A stretch of DNA of 64,000 bases from Streptomyces sp. NBC_00250. GTDB lineage: Bacteria; Actinomycetota; Actinomycetes; Streptomycetales; Streptomycetaceae. The position numbers and the translations under genes are program-made. Shown here piece by piece: positions 42,119 through 50,851 of the stretch. Location: positions 7,379,501-7,443,500 of the forward strand of contig NZ_CP108088.1 of the NCBI RefSeq assembly GCF_036192275.1, given 5' to 3'. The notes below the pieces were generated by a model that was not told where the DNA came from, did not search any database, and worked only from the letters and a program-made list of their open reading frames with translations. The first letter of the stretch is position 1; every line of letters starts with the position of its first letter.

Positions 42119-42861
42119 GGGGACTGCTCCTCTCGGCCGCCGGTCCAGGTGAGGGGCCCGTGCTCCCGGCGCAGGTGGGTGGTCAGGGTGTCGGCGATCA
42201 GGGTCAGCCAGTCGGACCAGGAGTCGTGGGAGCCGGAACCGAGGCCGAGGTCGCGGGCGAAGAAGCGACGCAGGGTGTCGTCGTCCTGGAACAGGGCGAG
42301 GGCTTCGGAGCACTCGGCGACGACGGGGGGCAGCCGCCACGGACAGGTTCCGCGCCCGTGCCAGTACGCGACGTAGAGGCCGATCCGTTCGACGTCGGAC
42401 AGCTCCTCGTCCTCCATGGCGATGCCGTCCTGGCCGAAGTACGCGTCGAGCATGCCGTGCAGCAGCGGGAACCGCTGAGCCAGCTCCCAGGCGGTCGGGA
42501 CGGCGGCGGCGAGTTTCGGGTTCATGCCGACTTGCCACTCGTCGACGTATGCGGCGATGTCCAGGAACACCGCCGGCTCCCCGCCGGCACCGGACCGGGC
42601 GGCCAGCTCCCGCAGGTCGTCGGGGATCCTTGACGTCGTCGCCTCGCCCTCGGCGAGTGCGTCCGCCAGGGCCCGTACCTCAGCGGCGGCTTCGTACACC
42701 GTCGGGCCACCGCGCTCGGACCGGTCCCACAGGACCCGCAACGGAGCCTGGAGCGCGGCCTCCCGCGGCGCCGGATCGACGGGCACGCCCCGGGTGGCGC
42801 GGGAGAAGAACGGAGCGAGCAGGGTGCGCGCGGCCGCGTAGCGGAAGTGGTTCTGATGCAC
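42112..42861 (-). CDS. CDI-type immunity protein for the RNase A-like toxin
   Basis: 249 residues. The C-terminal half contains FPLLHGMLDAYFGQDGIAME, a CdiI_2-like signature, and ends with SWSDWLTLIADTLTTHLRR. The N-terminal half (RYAAARTLLAPFFSR, VYEAAAEVRALADALAEG, FLDIAAYVDEWQVGM) is helical and unassigned. It directly follows the toxin gene (19-base gap), the standard toxin-immunity order. The GTG at 42861 was chosen because CAGGAAACCGCCC precedes it and the upstream part of the frame overlaps the toxin without conserved sequence. As a cognate inhibitor it should be cytosolic and bind the toxin RNase domain. Specific pairing is inferred from position. Confidence 0.74.
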   Translation of the reverse strand: MHQNHFRYAAARTLLAPFFSRATRGVPVDPAPREAALQAPLRVLWDRSERGGPTVYEAAAEVRALADALAEGEATTSRIPDDLRELAARSGAGGEPAVFLDIAAYVDEWQVGMNPKLAAAVPTAWELAQRFPLLHGMLDAYFGQDGIAMEDEELSDVERIGLYVAYWHGRGTCPWRLPPVVAECSEALALFQDDDTLRRFFARDLGLGSGSHDSWSDWLTLIADTLTTHLRREHGPLTWTGGREEQSPC

Positions 42862-42880
42862 GGGCGGTTTCCTGACGGTG

Positions 42881-44707
42881 CTAGGGCGTTTCCGGGAAGG
42901 CGGTGACGACGATGAACGGTGGCTGCCGCCCGTCATCGGTGAACTGGAGACGGACCTTCACATTGTGTACGGGTACGGGCTGGGCGTTGGGGCCGGTCAC
43001 GGTGACACCCGTGACGGCCGGAGAGAAGTCGACGTTGAACACGAGGTCGCCGTTCTCGTCGTTCAGGATCTTGTGTGCTATCTGGGCCGTCTCCCGGTCG
43101 ATGGCTGCCTGAACGTAGTGCTGCGCGGTGGCGAGATCGTAGAAGGTGGAGGCGCGAGGAGGGGTCGGGCTGGCGTCTCGCATGCGCCGCTGCAGCTCCT
43201 CCGGGGTCAGCCCCACGTGCCGGTCGATGGCATGCGCGGTCTGGTTGCCGACCTTCATGTCCTCCTGGTTCGCCAGGTCGATGGGGTACCGGTGGTTCGT
43301 CTTCAGGTCCCCGGGGACCGTCCAGTTGTGCGTGGTTTCGTAGCCCTCGATGGTGCGCGCGCCGACGGTCTGGGCGCGGGCTTCCTCGGCCTGGTAGCTG
43401 GGGACGCTCCTCCGGGCCTCGTCCAGTACGGGTCTGAGGGCGTTCAGCTGATCGGCGAGCTGGTGGGTGTTGTTGTTGTACCTGTCCACGCCCCCGTTGA
43501 GCTTGGCTTCGTCCAGGTTGTCGAGGAACTGCTTGGCGAGTCCCGCCGGCCCGCCGAGCAGCAGTGAGCCGACGTCCTTGAGGAAGTCCTTGACACTGTC
43601 CAGCTCCATGCACTCCTTGGCCGCATGGAGGTACTCCTTCTCGATCACGTCGCGGACGTCTTCCACCTCCTTGGTGAACAGCTGGAGGATGTCGGCGATC
43701 TTCCATGCGATGTCGATCAGAATCTGGAGTACGGGCCTCCGGCCCTGGTGCACCGGCAGGGGGTGCTTCCAGTCGTAGCCGTGAGCGACCGGGCTGTTGG
43801 CACCCTTGCCCCAGGACGCGGTCCCCCACAGGCTCGCGGTGAACTGATGCATGGCCGACTGCCATTCCACGGCCGCCGCGTCCGGGTTCCGCAGGTAGCC
43901 GATCGCGTCGTCCAGGTTCTTGCCGGACTCCTTGGCGTCGTCCGAGATCTTCCGCCAGGCGTCCCTGACCTTGGGCAGTTCGAGATCGTCGCCGCCCGGG
44001 GTGATCTGGCCGACCTTCCCGTGATTGAGGGCCTTGTCCATCGCCTCGCGGATCAGCCCCTGGACGGCGTTGCCGATCTGCCCGAGGACGTTGTTGATGA
44101 TCCGCTCGGCGAAGTTGCCGCCCCCGCCCCCGGCCCGCCAGCCGAGATACGCCGCCTTCCCGTACGTGGGCGGGGTCCGGATGACGTCCGGAACGGGCTT
44201 CAGGCTGGTCGGGGTGCCCAGGGCCGGGTTGGAGGCGTACTCCGCCTTGACGTAGTTGTTCGCCGTGATGGTCAGGCCGGCCGAGACCCCGCCGACCGCG
44301 GCCACCGCGGCGGCCCACACCTCCAGGTAGCGGCCCGAGACGTCCTCGTAGGCCTTCGCGAACGCCTCCGGACCCGAGCCGACCCCGCACACGCGCTCGT
44401 GGCCGTCCAGGGTGCTGAGAAGTCTCTGCGGGGCCTGGTGGAACCCGGTCTGGTGGTTCCGTATGAGGTACGACGTGTACCAGACGTGCGTCGGGTCGAC
44501 ATCGAAGCCGCCGGCGAACCCTCCCGGGTCCACGGAGGGCTTGAGGTCCTGGACCTGCTTGTTCGGGTCGGGCGGCGGCTGGCCCTGGGAGATGTCCTTG
44601 CCCTGGGGGTCGTACAGCTTGCCCGGGGAGGGGGACGGGACCGCGGGCACGTTCGGCTGGCCGTTCCCGTTCCCGCTTCCTCCGACGGGCGGCGGCGGCA
44701 TGGCCAT
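42881..44707 (-). CDS. polymorphic toxin of the type VII/WXG kind with C-terminal RNase A-like domain
   Basis: 608 residues. No signal peptide. A Pro/Gly-rich N-terminus (1-75) is followed by a helical domain with tryptophans and alanine-rich helices (about 75-170, VWYTSYLIRNHQTGFH, EVWAAAVAAVGGVSAGL), a middle region with hydrophobic GGGGGNFAERIINNVLGQIG, and a second helical part. Residues about 492-608 form an RNase A-like toxin domain of the CdiA-CT type: HAIDRHVGLTPEELQRRM (candidate catalytic His and Arg), STFYDLATAQHYVQAAI and FIVVTAFPETP (conserved Thr). Codon use is somewhat less GC-extreme than in the flanking core genes, compatible with transfer. The ATG at 44707 shares one base with the WXG100 stop, so the two are coupled. 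Export by a type VII (Ess/Esx) machine is inferred from the two WXG100 genes before it; no secretion ATPase is in the window. Confidence 0.83.
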   Translation of the reverse strand: MAMPPPPVGGSGNGNGQPNVPAVPSPSPGKLYDPQGKDISQGQPPPDPNKQVQDLKPSVDPGGFAGGFDVDPTHVWYTSYLIRNHQTGFHQAPQRLLSTLDGHERVCGVGSGPEAFAKAYEDVSGRYLEVWAAAVAAVGGVSAGLTITANNYVKAEYASNPALGTPTSLKPVPDVIRTPPTYGKAAYLGWRAGGGGGNFAERIINNVLGQIGNAVQGLIREAMDKALNHGKVGQITPGGDDLELPKVRDAWRKISDDAKESGKNLDDAIGYLRNPDAAAVEWQSAMHQFTASLWGTASWGKGANSPVAHGYDWKHPLPVHQGRRPVLQILIDIAWKIADILQLFTKEVEDVRDVIEKEYLHAAKECMELDSVKDFLKDVGSLLLGGPAGLAKQFLDNLDEAKLNGGVDRYNNNTHQLADQLNALRPVLDEARRSVPSYQAEEARAQTVGARTIEGYETTHNWTVPGDLKTNHRYPIDLANQEDMKVGNQTAHAIDRHVGLTPEELQRRMRDASPTPPRASTFYDLATAQHYVQAAIDRETAQIAHKILNDENGDLVFNVDFSPAVTGVTVTGPNAQPVPVHNVKVRLQFTDDGRQPPFIVVTAFPETP

Positions 44708-45009
44708 CAGGCGGCACCCCAGCCGCGCAGCACCGCCTGGTGGGCGGCCGAGTAGTTGGCGTGGGCCGTGGTGACCGAGGCGTGCAGCCAGGCCTGCCTG
44801 CCCTTGAGGTCGGCCATCTCGGCGCTCCACCCGTCCAGGGTGAGCACGAAGGCCTCGCGGGCCTCGCCCTGCCAGCCGAGCACGACCCGTTCCGTGCGCT
44901 CGTACAGCAGGCTCAGCTCTTCGTTCAGCTTTCTGAGGATCTCCTCCAGCTCCCCGGACATCGCCTGTAACGCGGTGATGTCCACGGCTATGTGCTCGTC
45001 GCCCGCCAC
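44707..45009 (-). CDS. WXG100-family protein with a TTA codon
   Basis: 100 residues, the exact WXG100 size. Two long helices flank a turn with the family motif (VVLGWQGEAREAF, near residue 50). WXG100 proteins are exported as helical hairpin dimers by type VII systems and often pair with or chaperone toxins. The GTG at 45009 follows TAGGGGAGGAACGGAC. Codon 14 is TTA (positions 44970-44968, reverse strand) and codon 7 is the rare ATA; I found no other in-frame TTA in the window. In Streptomyces TTA is read only by the bldA tRNA, so translation of this gene, and through coupling of the toxin, should depend on the developmental programme. Confidence 0.86.
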   Translation of the reverse strand: MAGDEHIAVDITALQAMSGELEEILRKLNEELSLLYERTERVVLGWQGEAREAFVLTLDGWSAEMADLKGRQAWLHASVTTAHANYSAAHQAVLRGWGAA

Positions 45010-45022
45010 GTCCGTTCCTCCC

Positions 45023-45439
45023 CTACAGGTCTTCGATACGGCTGCGCGGCACGGCCCCGGACTCGGCGGGCGGAGCGCCCGGCGGCGGCGCCTGGAGGGC
45101 GTTCGCCTCCCGCGCCACGTCGACCTGGCTCTGGGCCTTCCGCAGCCGGGACAGCCCCTCCAGCTCCTGCTCGCTGAACCCGTCCCGGCTGAGCCGGACC
45201 GCCTCCTCAAGGAGGCGCAGCTGCTCCCGGATGCGTACGGCGTCCTGCGCGGCCTCCGTGTGCAGGACGCGATAGGCGTCCCCGGTGGCGCCACGCCAGC
45301 GCGCCTGGATCCGGTCCACGATCCCGTCCATCCGCTGCACCTGGATGTTCAGGTGACGCTGCATGGCGTCGAGATCGTCGGCGAGTCTGGTCAGCCCGTC
45401 GTCCTCGGGCACGCGTAGATCAGGGTTGTGCACCGTCAT
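45023..45439 (-). CDS. WXG100-like helical protein with Pro-rich tail
   Basis: 138 residues. The helical hairpin core ([18 protein letters not shown], then [13 protein letters not shown] with the W-x-G turn, then a long second helix to about residue 100) is followed by an Ala/Pro/Gly-rich tail of 30 or so residues. It probably forms a heterodimer with the 100-residue WXG100 protein encoded 13 bases downstream. The ATG at 45439 follows GGGGAGACCGGC. It is the first gene of the reverse-strand toxin operon; its promoter should lie in the AT-richer patch around 45490-45525. Confidence 0.75.
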   Translation of the reverse strand: MTVHNPDLRVPEDDGLTRLADDLDAMQRHLNIQVQRMDGIVDRIQARWRGATGDAYRVLHTEAAQDAVRIREQLRLLEEAVRLSRDGFSEQELEGLSRLRKAQSQVDVAREANALQAPPPGAPPAESGAVPRSRIEDL

Positions 45440-45930
45440 GCCGGTCTCCCCGCCCCTCGGTCGCACGACGCCGCGTCGCGCGCTGCAACCTACAATTCGC
45501 CTTTAGGGAAAGGAAGTTGATAAGCAGTCAGGTGAGATCGACGCGGTGGCGCAAAGCCGCCGGGCCGGCGTTCGCCGAGGCCGGGGCGGGTGCACCGCGC
45601 TCGATCGGGGCGGTTCGGCGGTTCGGTGGCCTGGCGGTCCGGCGGTCCGGCGGTCCGGCGAGCCCGACGCGGTCGGAGCGACCGACGAGACCGGGTCGGG
45701 CCCCGGGTGATCCGCGAGGGCGTGACGCGGCCGAAGCCGTAGCCGGGTGGTCACGGTCGGCGGCGGAGGGTCGAGGCAGGGGCGACCGGGCCCGACCCTT
45801 CGATCACCTGACCGCAATATCCCGGTCTGCGCCGGTCCCGGTCTCGTCGCTTCGTACCGAAAATGGTCTGGACCGCAACCGAAACCGCTCGGCGGCAAAG
45901 AAGTACCCAAGAACGTGGGAGGCTTGCCTC
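45440..45930. other. 491-base gene-free divergent region between the toxin operon and rpe
   Basis: No convincing gene. The toxin-proximal end has the only AT-richer stretch (about 45490-45525), likely holding the reverse-strand promoter. The middle carries an 8-bp tandem repeat tract. The rpe side contains several GGTC-rich short repeats. The open frame reaching back to 45517 in phase with rpe is very Arg/Ala/Gly-rich and lacks conserved features, so I treat it as non-coding. Confidence 0.5.
45611..45658 (+). repeat. six 8-bp tandem repeats, CGGTYCGG
   Basis: Units of eight bases in perfect register: CGGTTCGG twice, TGGCCTGG once, CGGTCCGG three times (45611-45658). The tract lies about 170 bases upstream of the toxin operon start. 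Confidence 0.75.
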
Positions 45931-46614
45931 ATGGCGCAGATCAACCCCAGCATCCTGTCCGCGGACTTCGCCCGGCTCGCCGATGAGGCCAAGGCCGTCG
46001 ACGGTGCCGACTGGCTGCACGTCGACGTGATGGACAACCACTTCGTGCCCAACCTGACCCTGGGTGTGCCGATCGTGGAGTCGCTCGCCCGCGCGACCGA
46101 CACCCCCCTCGACTGCCACCTGATGATCGAGGACCCCGACCGCTGGGCGCCCCAGTACGTCGAGGCGGGCGCCGGTTCGGTGACCTTCCACGTCGAGGCG
46201 GCCGCCGCGCCCGTGCGACTCGCGCGGGAGATCCGGGCCAAGGGTGCGCGTGCCTCGATGGCGCTCAAGCCGGCCACGCCGATCGAGCCGTACGAGGATC
46301 TCCTCCCCGAGCTCGACATGCTGCTGATCATGACCGTCGAGCCCGGCTTCGGCGGGCAGGCCTTCCTCGACATCATGCTGCCCAAGATCCGCCGCACTCG
46401 TGAGCTGATCTCCAAGCACGGTCTGGAGCTGTGGCTCCAGGTCGACGGCGGGGTCGCCGAGTCCACGATCGAGCGGTGTGCCGAGGCCGGCGCCGACGTC
46501 TTCGTGGCGGGTTCCGCGGTCTACGGCGCGGCCGACCCGGCCGCCGCCGTCGCCTCGCTGCGAGCCCGCGCCGACGCCGTGACCGCCACCGCCCCGTGGG
46601 CATGTGGCCACTGA
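45931..46614 (+). CDS. rpe: ribulose-phosphate 3-epimerase
   Basis: 227 residues. It interconverts ribulose 5-phosphate and xylulose 5-phosphate in the pentose phosphate pathway. A (beta/alpha)8 barrel with [13 protein letters not shown], the metal ligands in [12 protein letters not shown] and [20 protein letters not shown] and the catalytic aspartate in VDGGVAEST. The ATG at 45931 begins [14 protein letters not shown], the expected N-terminus; it follows GTGGGAGGCTTGCCTC. Confidence 0.97.
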   Translation: MAQINPSILSADFARLADEAKAVDGADWLHVDVMDNHFVPNLTLGVPIVESLARATDTPLDCHLMIEDPDRWAPQYVEAGAGSVTFHVEAAAAPVRLAREIRAKGARASMALKPATPIEPYEDLLPELDMLLIMTVEPGFGGQAFLDIMLPKIRRTRELISKHGLELWLQVDGGVAESTIERCAEAGADVFVAGSAVYGAADPAAAVASLRARADAVTATAPWACGH

Positions 46615-46706
46615 GCCTCCGGCTGATGAACGCGGTCCGTCGGGCCGCCGACAGGACTGATCAAGGCTCGCCGGATCTGACAGGATGGACGGCGAGTCCA
46701 GAGTGT

Positions 46707-46777
46707 GAACGACAGCGGTACGCGAACAGCGGTACATGAACGTCGTACGTGAACAGCGGTACGTGAACAGCAGTGAG
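46707..46777 (+). repeat. five imperfect direct repeats upstream of the SorC regulator
   Basis: Consecutive units starting GAAC at 46707, 46724, 46738, 46751 and 46765 share the core GAACAGCGGTACGT (13-17 bases each). They run directly into the ribosome-binding site of the regulator gene, so they are in a position to be its own operator or an array of part-palindromic GTAC sites. Confidence 0.7.
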
Positions 46778-46786
46778 GAGATCGCG

Positions 46787-47812
46787 GTGGCGGGTATGTC
46801 GGCGGGACGATCAGCCCTGCGGATGGGCCCCGCGGAGCTGGTGCAGGCGGCGGCCATGGCCCGCCGCTTCTACCTCGAGGGCAAGTCCAAGATCCAGATC
46901 GCCGAGGAGTTCGGCGTGAGCCGCTTCAAGGTGGCCCGGGTCCTGGAGACCGCCCTGGAGCGCGATCTCGTACGGATCGAGATCCGCGTACCGGCCGAGC
47001 TGGACGCCGAGCGCTCCGACGCGCTCCGCGCCCGCTACGGGCTCCGCCACGCCGTCGTCGTCGAGTCCCCGGCGGAGGGCGAGGACGAGTCGCCCGACCC
47101 CGAGAACCTCGGCGAGGTGGCGGCCGACCTGCTCGGCGAACTGGTCACCGAAGGGGACGTCCTGGGCCTGGCCTGGGGACGCTCCACCATCCACATGGCC
47201 GCGGCCCTCGACCGGCTGCCCCCGTGCACGGTCGTCCAGCTCACCGGGGTGTACGACGCCGGGACCGCCGAGCGGGGCTCCGTCGAGGCGGTACGTCGCG
47301 CCGCCCAGGTCTCCGGCGGCGAGGCGCACCCGATCTACGCGCCCATGCTGCTGCCCGACCCGGCGACGGCGGCCGCGCTGCGCAGCCAGACCGGTATCGC
47401 GCGGGCCTTCGAGTACTTCGACAAGGTGACCGTCGCCTGCGTCTCCATCGGCTCCTGGGAGCCGGGCATCTCCACCGTCCACGACATGCTCTCGGACGAG
47501 GAGCGCGCCCACTACGCCTCGCTCGGCGTCGCCGCCGAGATGTCCGCGCACCTCTTCGACGCCGAGGGGCGCCGGGTCGGCCGCGACCTGGGCGAGCGCT
47601 GCATCACCGTCGAGGCGGACCGGCTGCGCCGGATCCCCGAGGTCGTGGCCATCGCGGGCGGCCAGCGCAAGGCGGCGGCGATCGGTGCGGTGCTCCGCTC
47701 CGGGCTCGTCACCAGCCTCGTCACCGACCGCGCGGCGGCGGACTACCTGCTCACCGAGTCCAGCCCGGGCACGCACCCGGCGCTCGACCGGACGGACCCC
47801 GACGGCAGCTGA
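46787..47812 (+). CDS. SorC/DeoR-type sugar-binding transcriptional regulator
   Basis: 341 residues. The N-terminal helix-turn-helix (KSKIQIAEEFGVSRFKVARVLE, about residues 30-52) is followed by a SorC-type sugar-phosphate-binding domain with LGLAWGRSTIHMAAAL, VQLTGVYDAG, SVGSWEPG-like SIGSWEPGIS and AIAGGQRKAAAIGAVL. Family members sense phosphorylated sugars and usually control nearby sugar genes; rpe is directly upstream. The GTG at 46787 is favoured because GAGGAG lies six bases before it; the ATG at 46796 and an upstream ATG at 46736 are in frame too. The direct-repeat array just upstream suggests autoregulation. Confidence 0.85.
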   Translation: MAGMSAGRSALRMGPAELVQAAAMARRFYLEGKSKIQIAEEFGVSRFKVARVLETALERDLVRIEIRVPAELDAERSDALRARYGLRHAVVVESPAEGEDESPDPENLGEVAADLLGELVTEGDVLGLAWGRSTIHMAAALDRLPPCTVVQLTGVYDAGTAERGSVEAVRRAAQVSGGEAHPIYAPMLLPDPATAAALRSQTGIARAFEYFDKVTVACVSIGSWEPGISTVHDMLSDEERAHYASLGVAAEMSAHLFDAEGRRVGRDLGERCITVEADRLRRIPEVVAIAGGQRKAAAIGAVLRSGLVTSLVTDRAAADYLLTESSPGTHPALDRTDPDGS

Positions 47813-47877
47813 GAACCACCGTCGTCGACCCGGGCGATCCAGGGGCCGGAGCCATCCCGTAACGGTATGTTCGGGAC

Positions 47878-48312
47878 ATGTTGCTCCGGCCCCTGCGCGT
47901 GCTCCTCGCGCTCGTCCTGTGCGTCTTCCTGGCCGGGTGCTCCTCGGCGAGCGGCGGGGCCGCCCCCGCCGCCCCCGCTCGCACCACCGGCACCGCCGAG
48001 TCCGCCGGGCCCACCGGAACCTCGGGACTGCCCACCGTACGGGCCGCCGACCTGCCGCCCGAGGCGCGGAGGACACTCGACCTCATCGCGCGCGGCGGGC
48101 CCTACCCGTACGCCAAGGACGGCACCGTCTTCTCGAACTTCGAGCGGATCCTGCCCCGCGAGGAACGCGGCTACTACCGCGAGTACACGGTGAAGACCCC
48201 CGGAGAACGCGATCGCGGGGCACGCCGGATCGTCACCGGGCGGAGCGGCGAGATCTACTGGACCGACGACCACTACGACAGCTTCCGGGAGGTGATCACG
48301 GATGAGGATTGA
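47878..48312 (+). CDS. secreted guanyl-specific ribonuclease, RNase Sa/barnase family, lipoprotein
   Basis: 144 residues. The N-terminal signal ends in a lipobox FLAGC (Cys21), then a short Ala/Pro/Gly/Thr linker leads into an RNase Sa-type domain of about 95 residues. Matching RNase Sa, the catalytic Glu is Glu102 (GYYREYTV), the arginine Arg117 (GARRIVTG) and the histidine His132 (WTDDHYDSF); PYPYAKDGTVFSN is the guanine-binding region. The two cysteines forming the RNase Sa disulfide are absent. The enzyme should cut RNA after guanosine outside the membrane. Its end overlaps the barstar gene by 11 bases, so the two form a toxin-inhibitor pair. Confidence 0.92.
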   Translation: MLLRPLRVLLALVLCVFLAGCSSASGGAAPAAPARTTGTAESAGPTGTSGLPTVRAADLPPEARRTLDLIARGGPYPYAKDGTVFSNFERILPREERGYYREYTVKTPGERDRGARRIVTGRSGEIYWTDDHYDSFREVITDED

Positions 48313-48634
48313 CGATGCCGTCGTCCTCGATCTGGCCGGCGTCACGGACAAGGCCGCCCTCATGGACCGGTGTGCCACCGCCCTCGCCCTGCCCGACTGG
48401 TTCGGCCGGAACTGGGACGCCCTCGCCGACTGCCTCACCGATCTGCCCGAGCCGGTCACCCTCGTCGTCACCGGCTGGCGGGAGTACGCCAGGACGCGCC
48501 CCCGCGAGTGGGGGACCGCCCAGGACGTCTTCGCCACGGCCGTCGACGAGCGCCCCACCCGCCTCACGGTCCTCCTCTCCCTCGGGGAGGCATTCGGAGG
48601 ATCCGACGAAAGCCCTGCCGCAAGCCTCGGATGA
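48302..48634 (+). CDS. barstar-family ribonuclease inhibitor
   Basis: 110 residues. The barstar core ALPDWFGRNWDALADCLTDL carries the acidic and aromatic residues that fill the RNase active site. The ATG overlaps the RNase stop by 11 bases, so the inhibitor is produced with the enzyme and neutralises it in the cytoplasm before export. The C-terminal tail beyond residue 95 is short and unconserved. Confidence 0.93.
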   Translation: MRIDDAVVLDLAGVTDKAALMDRCATALALPDWFGRNWDALADCLTDLPEPVTLVVTGWREYARTRPREWGTAQDVFATAVDERPTRLTVLLSLGEAFGGSDESPAASLG

Positions 48635-50182
<1,548 letters not shown>

Positions 50183-50202
50183 TCCCGTCACATCGTGACA
50201 GG

Positions 50203-50239
50203 AGCGGGCCCCCGGGAAATTCCTTCCCGGGGGCCCGCT
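50203..50239 (+). terminator. terminator after guaB1
   Basis: Perfect 16-bp arms (50203-50218, 50224-50239) with loop ATTCC, 20 bases after the guaB1 stop. Confidence 0.85.
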
Positions 50240-50260
50240 GTCGTCCCGTACGGTCGCCGC

Positions 50261-50305
50261 ATGGACGGCATGGACGGCATGGACGGCATGGACGGCATGG
50301 ACGGC
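50261..50305 (+). repeat. five 9-bp tandem repeats ATGGACGGC at the start of the GNAT gene
   Basis: Five perfect copies from 50261, followed by ATGGGTCGC. Each copy contains an in-frame ATG, so the following gene has six candidate start codons separated by three codons each. Slippage would add or remove Met-Asp-Gly units. Confidence 0.9.
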
Positions 50306-50851
50306 ATGGGTCGCACGGAGATCAGGCCCTGCCGCGCCGTCGACGTGCCCCTGCTCGACCGCCACCTTCCCGCGCCCGGGGCGCCGACGCGCCACGCGGA
50401 CCGGTTCGCGCGCCAGGAGGCCGGGACGGGCACGTACCTCCTCGCCTGGCGGGACGGGGTGCCCGTCGGCCACGGACAGGTCCGCTGGGACGGCTGCGCG
50501 GCCCCCGAGGTGCGGGCGGCGGTCGGGGCGTGCCCGGAGTTCAACGGCCTCGACGTACGGGCGGAGCTCCGCGGACAGGGCATCGGTACGGCCCTGATCC
50601 ACGCGGCCGAGGAGCTGGCGCGGGGGCGCGGCGGAACGGTCCTGGGGCTCGGGGTGGGGCGGGACAACCCGCGAGCGGCGGCGCTGTACGCGCGGCTCGG
50701 CTACGAGCCCGCCGTGGCCTACACGGACCGCTGGAGCCGGACGGACGCGGAGGGCCGCACGCACGCGTACGCCGACGCCTGCACCTTCCTGGTCAGGAAC
50801 CTGGTGCCGCCGAGCGCCCGACCGGCAGGGGCGGTTCCAGGGCCCCTCTGA
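50261..50851 (+). CDS. GNAT-family N-acetyltransferase
   Basis: Up to 196 residues, depending on which repeat ATG is used. The acetyl-CoA loop DVRAELRGQGIGTALIHAAE with the R/Q-x-x-G-x-G/A signature and NPRAAALYARLGYEP near the C-terminus define the fold; the substrate is unknown. The last repeat ATG (50306, MGRTEIRPCRAVDVPLLDRH) is where similarity to acetyltransferases begins. No clear Shine-Dalgarno lies before 50261, so transcription may start close to it, giving a leaderless mRNA. The 3' end overlaps the convergent hydrolase gene by 59 bases. Confidence 0.85.
   Translation: MDGMDGMDGMDGMDGMGRTEIRPCRAVDVPLLDRHLPAPGAPTRHADRFARQEAGTGTYLLAWRDGVPVGHGQVRWDGCAAPEVRAAVGACPEFNGLDVRAELRGQGIGTALIHAAEELARGRGGTVLGLGVGRDNPRAAALYARLGYEPAVAYTDRWSRTDAEGRTHAYADACTFLVRNLVPPSARPAGAVPGPL

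Noticed and set aside
42119..42538. Extension of the orphan toxin frame upstream to 42538
   Set aside because: The upstream part is an Arg/Pro-rich shadow of the immunity gene in another frame; toxin-like sequence begins exactly after the TTG with its ribosome-binding site.
45517..45930. Possible N-terminal extension of rpe by 138 residues
   Set aside because: The extension is Arg/Ala-rich without conserved sequence and includes the 8-bp repeat array; the ATG at 45931 gives the exact family N-terminus and has a ribosome-binding site.
50195..50260. Longer GNAT protein starting at 50195
   Set aside because: It would begin inside the guaB1 terminator stem and adds unconserved residues; the repeat ATGs are the plausible starts.
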